Below, in pieces: positions 13,939 through 13,955 of a stretch of 13,955 nucleotides of DNA (position 1 is the first letter of the stretch; every line of letters begins with the position of its first letter). The stretch spans positions 1 to 13,955 of the forward strand of contig JAQICK010000120.1 in the NCBI GenBank assembly GCA_027858595.1. Direction: 5' to 3'. The position numbers and the translations under genes are program-made. The notes beneath the pieces are model-generated. The model was not told the origin of the DNA, did not search any database, and saw nothing but the letters and a program-made list of their open reading frames with translations. Origin of the DNA: Melioribacteraceae bacterium (GTDB lineage Bacteria > Bacteroidota > Ignavibacteria > Ignavibacteriales > Melioribacteraceae).

Positions 13939-13955
13939 ATGAAAATTACAAAAAA
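13939..13955 (+). CDS. Start of an unidentified gene (five codons, cut by window edge)
   Basis: The ATG at 13939 with a strong AAAGGAG seven bases upstream opens a reading frame MKITK that runs off the right edge. Too little is visible to assign a product. It follows cimA in the same direction after 145 bases and may or may not belong to the ilv-leu operon. Confidence 0.5.

Overview
This AT-rich window carries two divergent amino-acid biosynthesis units. The protein types (MetX/MetY sulfhydrylation, a LeuC with the plant-like GSCTGGK cysteine motif, a full-length citramalate synthase) and the low G+C suggest a member of the Bacteroidota/Chlorobiota group, perhaps an Ignavibacteria-like organism. 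That placement is an inference from gene content and composition; no rRNA or other marker gene is present.

Left arm, minus strand (1-2041): a methionine unit. A near-consensus promoter (2013-2041) leads into a SAM-I (S-box) riboswitch (1874-1973). An intrinsic terminator (1822-1857) follows, then metY (O-acetylhomoserine sulfhydrylase) and the first 115 codons of metX (homoserine O-acetyltransferase), which runs off the left edge. A palindromic repeat lies between metY and metX.

Right arm, plus strand (2151-13793): a branched-chain amino acid operon in the order ilvD-ilvB-ilvN-ilvC-leuB-leuA-leuC-leuD-cimA. It covers acetolactate formation, isomeroreduction and dehydration, the complete leucine-specific branch to the 2-oxo acid, and citramalate synthase. 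CimA would feed isoleucine synthesis from pyruvate and acetyl-CoA through LeuCD and LeuB. No threonine deaminase (ilvA) or transaminase (ilvE) is present. The first eight genes are tightly packed up to leuC; the last two gaps (leuC-leuD and leuD-cimA) each hold a palindromic repeat of the same family as the one in the met unit. ilvB carries an apparent one-base deletion near its start, so its first 22 codons are out of frame with the rest.

The most interesting stretch is the roughly 270-base untranslated leader of the ilv operon. A TTGACA-N17-TATATT promoter is followed by a small ORF (2202-2351) whose last 21 codons are mostly isoleucine and leucine. These codons are embedded in two back-to-back hairpins. 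This looks like a leader-peptide attenuator for branched-chain amino acids, but I see no classical U-tract terminator, so the mechanism would have to differ from the enterobacterial one.

At the right edge (13858-13938) a second structured leader, whose outer stem covers the Shine-Dalgarno sequence, precedes the first five codons of another gene (MKITK). I do not recognise it as a known riboswitch class. No tRNA, rRNA, CRISPR array, insertion sequence or phage gene was seen.
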